Of a DNA stretch of 64,000 nt, positions 59,751-64,000 are shown piece by piece. Position 1 is the stretch's first letter. Each line of letters begins with the position of its first letter. The DNA comes from Welwitschia mirabilis (lineage: Eukaryota; Gnetophyta; Gnetopsida; Welwitschiales). The stretch lies in NCBI GenBank assembly GCA_051453625.1, contig JBOZIK010000001.1, forward strand, positions 150,967,059 to 151,031,058. The letters run 5' to 3'. The position numbers and the translations under genes are program-made. The notes beneath the pieces are model-generated. The model searched no databases and was not told the origin of the DNA. It was given only the letters and a program-made list of their open reading frames with translations.

Positions 59751-60099
59751 AGTATTCTAGTTTTGATTTTAACTTTTTGTTAGTTGTTTGAGCATGTAGG
59801 GATTTGGTGAATATTTGAAGAAGACCAAATTTTAGAGAGAATGGAACCTAATTAAAAAAAACATTAGAGAAGGACTATTCGACTTCAAACTAAATCTAGG
59901 TATGCAGACCCCAGGTATGTAAATTCCTAGAATTGAAGAAGAAGATTTTTCTACTTTTATTATTTCAGAATCAGATTTTGCAAAAGAAAGTTATAGTGTA
60001 GAAATCAATTGTCTTGTTTCTTCAAATATGTCAAATGTATCTAAAGCATTGTAAAAATAAAAGCAAGTTACTTCTTCTAATGCTCCAGTTATAATAGAA
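59751..60099 (+). other. Element B leader or gag 5' part
   Basis: Decayed sequence between the palindromic motif and the first recognisable gag block. Short open stretches have no family motif. Confidence 0.35.
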
Positions 60100-61680
60100 A
60101 CTTTTTCCTCGAATGCAAATGTTACTCTTAGGGATTAATTGCAAATCAAAAATGTGAAATTCAAAATCCTTTTGATTTACCTCTAGGAGATGATATAGAG
60201 TTAAAAAATTTAAGTTCTTATCAAAATTTTTAGGGGGAACTAGAGGAAGAACCTTTCAACATTTAACTGACATAAAAAACTTGTGCTTATATTAGAAAAT
60301 TGGAAAAAACATATTATGATAAAGCTTACATGATTATTTTTCCTATCATCCTTAGAGGAAGAGAAAAAGTTTGGCTTAAAACCATCCCATACAAAAGCCT
60401 TAAATCTTGGAGTTAAGTGCAAGAAGTATTCATTAAAAGATTTTTGAGTGAGAGTTCTATGTAAAAGAGAAGAAAAGAAGTAATCAATTTCCAATAACAA
60501 ACTCATGAGGATTATGCAACAACTTGTAANNNNNNNNNNNNNNNNNNNNNNNNNNNNNNNNNNNNNNNNNNNNNNNNNNNNNNNNNNNNNNNNNNNNNNN
60601 NNNNNNNNNNNNNNNNNNNNATAAAACTACTTGTAGACTTTTCTTATGTAGGAAACTTGTTGAATTTGAGCCTAGATGATGCATGGAGTGTGCTAGAGAA
60701 TTTGGTAGAAATAAGTTAAGCTTGGCCTAAACCCACTAAATAAAATCATATGATAGGATAAGTTCTGAAAGATTTAAAAGAATTAAAGCATGACAAGGAA
60801 GAAGAAAGGGAGGATTCAACCAACTTAATGAAATATTTTACGACTACTTTTGAGAAGTATACTAAAATGATAGTTAATGCAAAAGTAGTAAGTAATTAAC
60901 CCTCAAATTCAAATTGTGAACTTTGTGAAGATAACTCTCAACCAAACAAAGAATGTGACCAACTTGCAAAAAAAAGATGTTTGAGGAAGTATGTGCCTTA
61001 AACCAGAGCATACCTAACTTTAAAAACCAACCACAATTCCAACAAAAACCAAGTGGGCAATCTCAATGAAAACCATTTGAAAATAGATTTAATAATTCGA
61101 ACTTTTTACCAAAGTTTCAACAAAATCTGAATGATCCCCTTAGTAAATCTGTAAAAGAAATGAGAATAGTATAATAAAAAACTATTATCAACATTGAGAA
61201 ACTTGTAAATGTACTTCAATGAGCAATGCTTACCAACTAAAGACCATAAGTGTCTCTTACATATCAACCAATGCCTAACCCTAATGAAGTTAGGAGGGAT
61301 TTAAAAATTGTGATAAGAAGTGGAAAGGATATAACACCTCCTACCCATGAGGTTTCAACTTCTAAACAAAATGAAACAAATGAGGAAGATGATGTGGAAA
61401 TCTTAGACTTTTATAACCTTTCATCTACAACACCTACTAAAGCCTCTACTAAAATTAATTCAAAGGAAAACATAGGAAAGAAACCATCCATTCCTTATCT
61501 TGATAGATTAAACATAAATCTTACATTTGATAAAAACCTAAAAGCTTTGATGCAAGAAGTCAACATTAACCTATCCTTTTGGAAACTGTTGTCTAAAAAC
61601 CCCAAATATTATAAGTTACAGAAAGTTTTAGTAAGAAAAAAGGAAAAAATGTATTATTCATAGAAAAGTTTTTTTTGTCC
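60100..61680 (+). pseudogene. Element B gag (Tat/Athila-like gypsy)
   Basis: Near 60326-60420 the frame reads YMIIFPIILRGREKVWLKTI and PYKSLKSWS, the family block FP.SLRDRAK.WL..LP..S..SW, followed by KRFLSES (family KFFP...). A 91-N gap lies at 60530-60620. The C-terminal part is Asn/Gln-rich (QPQFQQKPSGQSQ near 61030-61068). An open frame from 61250 to 61663 carries an acidic NEEDDVEILDFYN segment and leads towards the protease. Several stops are present. The same protein is more damaged in element A. Confidence 0.7.
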
Positions 61681-61689
61681 AATCTCTTT

Positions 61690-62160
61690 CCAACTTAGTC
61701 ATAAAAAAATGTCCGAAATTTAAAGATCATAGGGCTACAACTATTAGTTTTACCTTAGAATGAAATAAAAGAATTAGAAAGGCTTTGATTGACATAGGTA
61801 AAAGTGTAAATATCATGCCTCTTTATATATGTAAAAGAATTGGGTTAGAAAGTAGAGTTGAAATTACACCTATCATCTTAGAGTTAGCTGACACCTTAAT
61901 TTAGAGACCACTAGGATTTATTAAAGATCTAGTTATATAAATTAAGGAATCCTTTTATCCCATTGATGTTGTCATAATTAAGATAGAACATAATGGGGGA
62001 TATCTAGTACTTCTAGGAAGAGATTTTTGTGCAACTGGCCATTCCATTATTGAAACATGATCTAGAATGATGAAATATCATTTTAACAACAAATAAATTA
62101 CCATTAGAGTATTTGATGCTACTAAGAATGATACAAGAACTGATTTCAACATTAAAGATG
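61690..62160 (+). pseudogene. Element B aspartic protease
   Basis: Near 61780-61860 it reads ALIDIGKSVNIMPLYICKRI followed by GLESR, matching the family pattern (L.DLGASIN.MP...F..LGL). The active-site Ala/Thr position is Lys. Downstream are FIKDLVI, IKESFYPIDVVIIKIEHNGG (near 61940-62000) and LLGRDFCATGHSIIET (near 62012-62060; family ILGRPFLAT...ID). Two stops lie within. The enzyme would cut the gag-pol polyprotein. Confidence 0.75.
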
Positions 62161-62340
62161 ACTTGAAAGCAACCTTAATTACATTATCAACCCATAGAAA
62201 GAAGATTAATCATGCTTCATATGCCAACTTTATATGATAACTCTACTAAAACAAACTGTCTTCAGTCTGAGAATGAAGATTACAAAGACTAGAAAGAAGC
62301 TCAATACCTTTAATCAATAGAAACACTTTTTGACAAGTGT

Positions 62341-62376
62341 CATCCCATGTCTGTCATCCCCACAACAGATGGGATG
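62341..62376 (+). repeat. Stem-loop-forming CATC motif between protease and RT of element B
   Basis: CATCCCAT (62341-62348) pairs with ATGGGATG (62369-62376) and CTGT (62351-62354) with ACAG (62365-62368), leaving a two-base bulge and a ten-base loop CATCCCCACA. It is a near-perfect hairpin in otherwise coding sequence and shares its core with 59723-59738. Confidence 0.8.
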
Positions 62377-62399
62377 ATAGCCTAACATAAAACCTATGA

Positions 62400-63300
62400 G
62401 ATTAAGAAATTAACCCAAGGTCTAAAATACATCTTTCTTTTTAGAAATTAAACAAAACCATTAATAATCAATGACTTATTTACTCCTCAACAAGAATATT
62501 ATTTGACCTCACTCTCAGAATCAAAGAAAAATGTCTTTTTTTGGACATATAAAGACCTAGATGTGATTACTCTTTTCATAATTTAACATAAAATATATCT
62601 TAAAGACAATGTCAAACCTATTAACCCCAAAGAAGACTAAATCTAGCTCTTAAACAAATTATTAAAATGAAATCATTAAACTTATGAATGAAAGAATTAT
62701 ATATACCATAGCTGATAGTGAGTGGGTTAGTCCTTTAATAGTAGTTCCCAAGAAGGGAGGGAAATGGAGAATGTCCATCAAATTTAGAAAACTCAATAAG
62801 GTTACTAAAAAAAGATCATTATTCTTTACTCTTTATTAATCAAGTTTTTGATAGAATTTAAGGTTATATCTACTATTCTTTTCTTGATGGGTATAATGGC
62901 TATAATTAGATTTACATAGAAAGTGAATACCAAGCCAAAACCACCTTTATATCTCATTTTGAAATCTTTTCTTTTAAATAAATGTTGTTTGAACTTTGCA
63001 ATAATCCTAGAAACTTTCAAAAAACTTGATTGAAGACTCTATTAAAATTTTTATGGATGACTTCTCCATCTTTGGTGATACTTTCTAGCAAACTATAGTG
63101 TGATTAGAAAAAGTCCTAGATCAATGCATTGAAAGTGGTTTACACTTGAGTTGGGAAAAGAGTTTTTTCCTTGTCCAATATGGGATTGTTTTAGGCCATC
63201 ACATTTAAAAGAAGGGATTAGGATGAACCCCTCAAAAGTGGATACCATTAAGAACCTTAGCCCTCCAACTAAGGTCAAATACATTAGATCTTTTTTTGGA
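62400..63300 (+). pseudogene. Element B reverse transcriptase
   Basis: Pre-RT block near 62460-62560 (LIINDLFTPQQEYY, WTYKDLD). RT blocks: IIYTIADSEWVSPLIVVPKK near 62696-62755, GGKWRMSIKFRKLNKVTKK near 62755-62812, and the catalytic KIFMDDFSIFGD at 63044-63079 with both Asp intact. Then QCIESGLHLSWEKSFFLVQY near 63124-63180 and a KVDTIKNL-like tail near 63240. Frameshifts occur around 62815-63040. FMDDFS.FG is the Tat/Athila form. It is the least damaged RT of the window. Confidence 0.85.
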
Positions 63301-63439
63301 CATAATGGATTTTATCAATGATTCATTCATGACTATGCTAAAACTTGCAAACCTATTTACTCTTTACTTAAAAAAGATGTCAAATTTTAGTGGACTAATT
63401 CTTGTTAACTTGATTTTGAAACTCTTAAAAAAAAACATC

Positions 63440-63780
63440 TCTTCTGAGTCTATTGTCATGAGTTCTGATTGGAATAAAGGCTTTGAACTTATGTGTGATG
63501 CAAGCAACATTGCTATAGGGGGGGTCATTAGAAAAAAATATGAGAATGGTTTCAAAGTTATATCTTATCTTAACAAAACTTCATCAAGCGTCCAAACTAA
63601 CTACACTACCATTGAGAGGGAAATGCTTGCTATTATCATTTTCTTAGATCATCTTCAACATTATCTTCTTGGTTTTTACATTAATGTCTACACAGATCAT
63701 GCAGCCATCCTCTATCTCATGACTAAAAAAGATTCGAGTGCTAGACTTATTAGGTGGATCCTTTCAATGTAAGAATTTAA
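63440..63780 (+). pseudogene. Element B RNase H domain (open frame)
   Basis: An uninterrupted frame from 63296 to 63772 encodes this domain: SSDWNKGFELMCDASNIAIG near 63461-63520, ISYLNKTSSSVQTNYTTIER near 63560-63620, EMLAIIIFLDHLQHYLLG near 63621-63675 and VYTDHAAILYLMTKKDSSAR near 63687-63745. These match FELMCDAS.YAVGAVL, NYTT.EKELLAV and V.TDHAAL..L..KKDAKPRLIRW of gypsy RNase H, with catalytic Asp and Glu retained. The frame ends at a TAA soon after RLIRWIL. It would remove the RNA template during DNA synthesis. Confidence 0.85.
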
Positions 63781-64000
63781 TATTACCATCATTGATAAGG
63801 CTGAAAAACATAATAGTATTATTGATAATCTTTTTTAACTTTTTTGATCTCATGATGAAATGTCCCTTAACGATTCTTTTTTTGATGACTAACTCTTTAC
63901 AATTAAACAACTCTATGCTATTTCATCTTATTATCCCACTTCTTGATATGATGGAATCCTAAATTACCTTGTAAGTATGAAAACCCCTCAACATTGAAAC
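63781..64000 (+). pseudogene. Element B RNase H end and integrase N-terminus (runs off window)
   Basis: The frame reads EFNITIIDKAEKHNSIIDNL near 63774-63832 (family FD..I.DK.G.ENVVADHLSRL), then DEMSLNDSFFDD and LFTIKQLYAISSYYPTS near 63855-63945, and YDGILNYLVSM near 63948-63980 (family PWYADI.NYLV). The rest of the integrase lies beyond 64000. Confidence 0.65.

Noticed and set aside
1-64000. tRNA, rRNA, CRISPR arrays or bacterial-type operons
   Set aside because: No cloverleaf with a GGTTC-type arm, no rRNA segment and no regularly spaced repeat with unique spacers was seen; the sequence is plant nuclear DNA.

Overview
The window is AT-rich nuclear DNA of a flowering plant. It holds no intact host gene; almost everything recognisable is retrotransposon debris. 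The plant assignment rests on a histone H2B relic with plant-type sequence, a receptor-like kinase relic of a plant class, SIRE-like copia, Tat/Athila-like and chromovirus-like gypsy elements, plant L1-type LINEs and CACTA-type transposon ends. CG dinucleotides are visibly scarce. Many stops sit where family consensus has Gln or Trp, and several lost catalytic residues are G-to-A changes, as expected from long decay of methylated DNA. The species cannot be named from this.

Layout. 0-3.9 kb: AT-rich sequence, then a minus-strand relic reading frame of unknown kind. 3.96-9.45 kb: SIRE-like copia remains (gag/protease, a possible env-like region, polypurine tract, two LTR copies) with a gypsy gag scrap between the LTR copies. 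10-11.7 kb: repeat with short CATC-rich palindromic motifs. 12.95-13.92 kb: plus-strand LINE reverse transcriptase relic. 13.9-21.4 kb: old Tat/Athila-like element C with both LTRs. 22.25 kb: a CACTA-like left end, followed by an H2B pseudogene and a receptor-kinase pseudogene in the same orientation. 24.4-34.6 kb: Tat/Athila-like element A with both LTRs and a readable but dead gag-pol. 37.6-54.4 kb: minus-strand gypsy element F with 2.2-kb LTRs, a clear initiator-tRNA-Met primer site and a chromovirus-like polypurine tract. Its 3' LTR is split by a 6-kb minus-strand LINE. 56.2-56.6 kb: CACTA-like right end. 57.9-58.4 kb: minus-strand chromovirus-like RT relic (E). 59.7-64.0 kb: element B, a better-preserved relative of A, running off the end.

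Three points stand out. (1) The LINE in element F carries, between its ORF2 zinc finger and its 3' UTR, two tandem copies of a DnaJ-type J-domain behind a Ser/Pro-rich stretch. I know of no LINE described this way. (2) Each LTR of element F contains about eight copies of a 25-bp unit, and the LINE landed inside that array. (3) Two assembly gaps (2996-3679 and 4493-4932) are each flanked by an identical 77-bp sequence. They are probably unmerged overlaps, not missing DNA; removing the second restores a single copy of a conserved copia motif.

Nested order read from the sequence: element F inserted first and the LINE inserted later into its 3' LTR. Element C adjoins the LINE relic at 13.9 kb. 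Element A lies against the receptor-kinase relic. Element B keeps its FMDD motif and an open RNase H frame, so it is probably the youngest gypsy copy.
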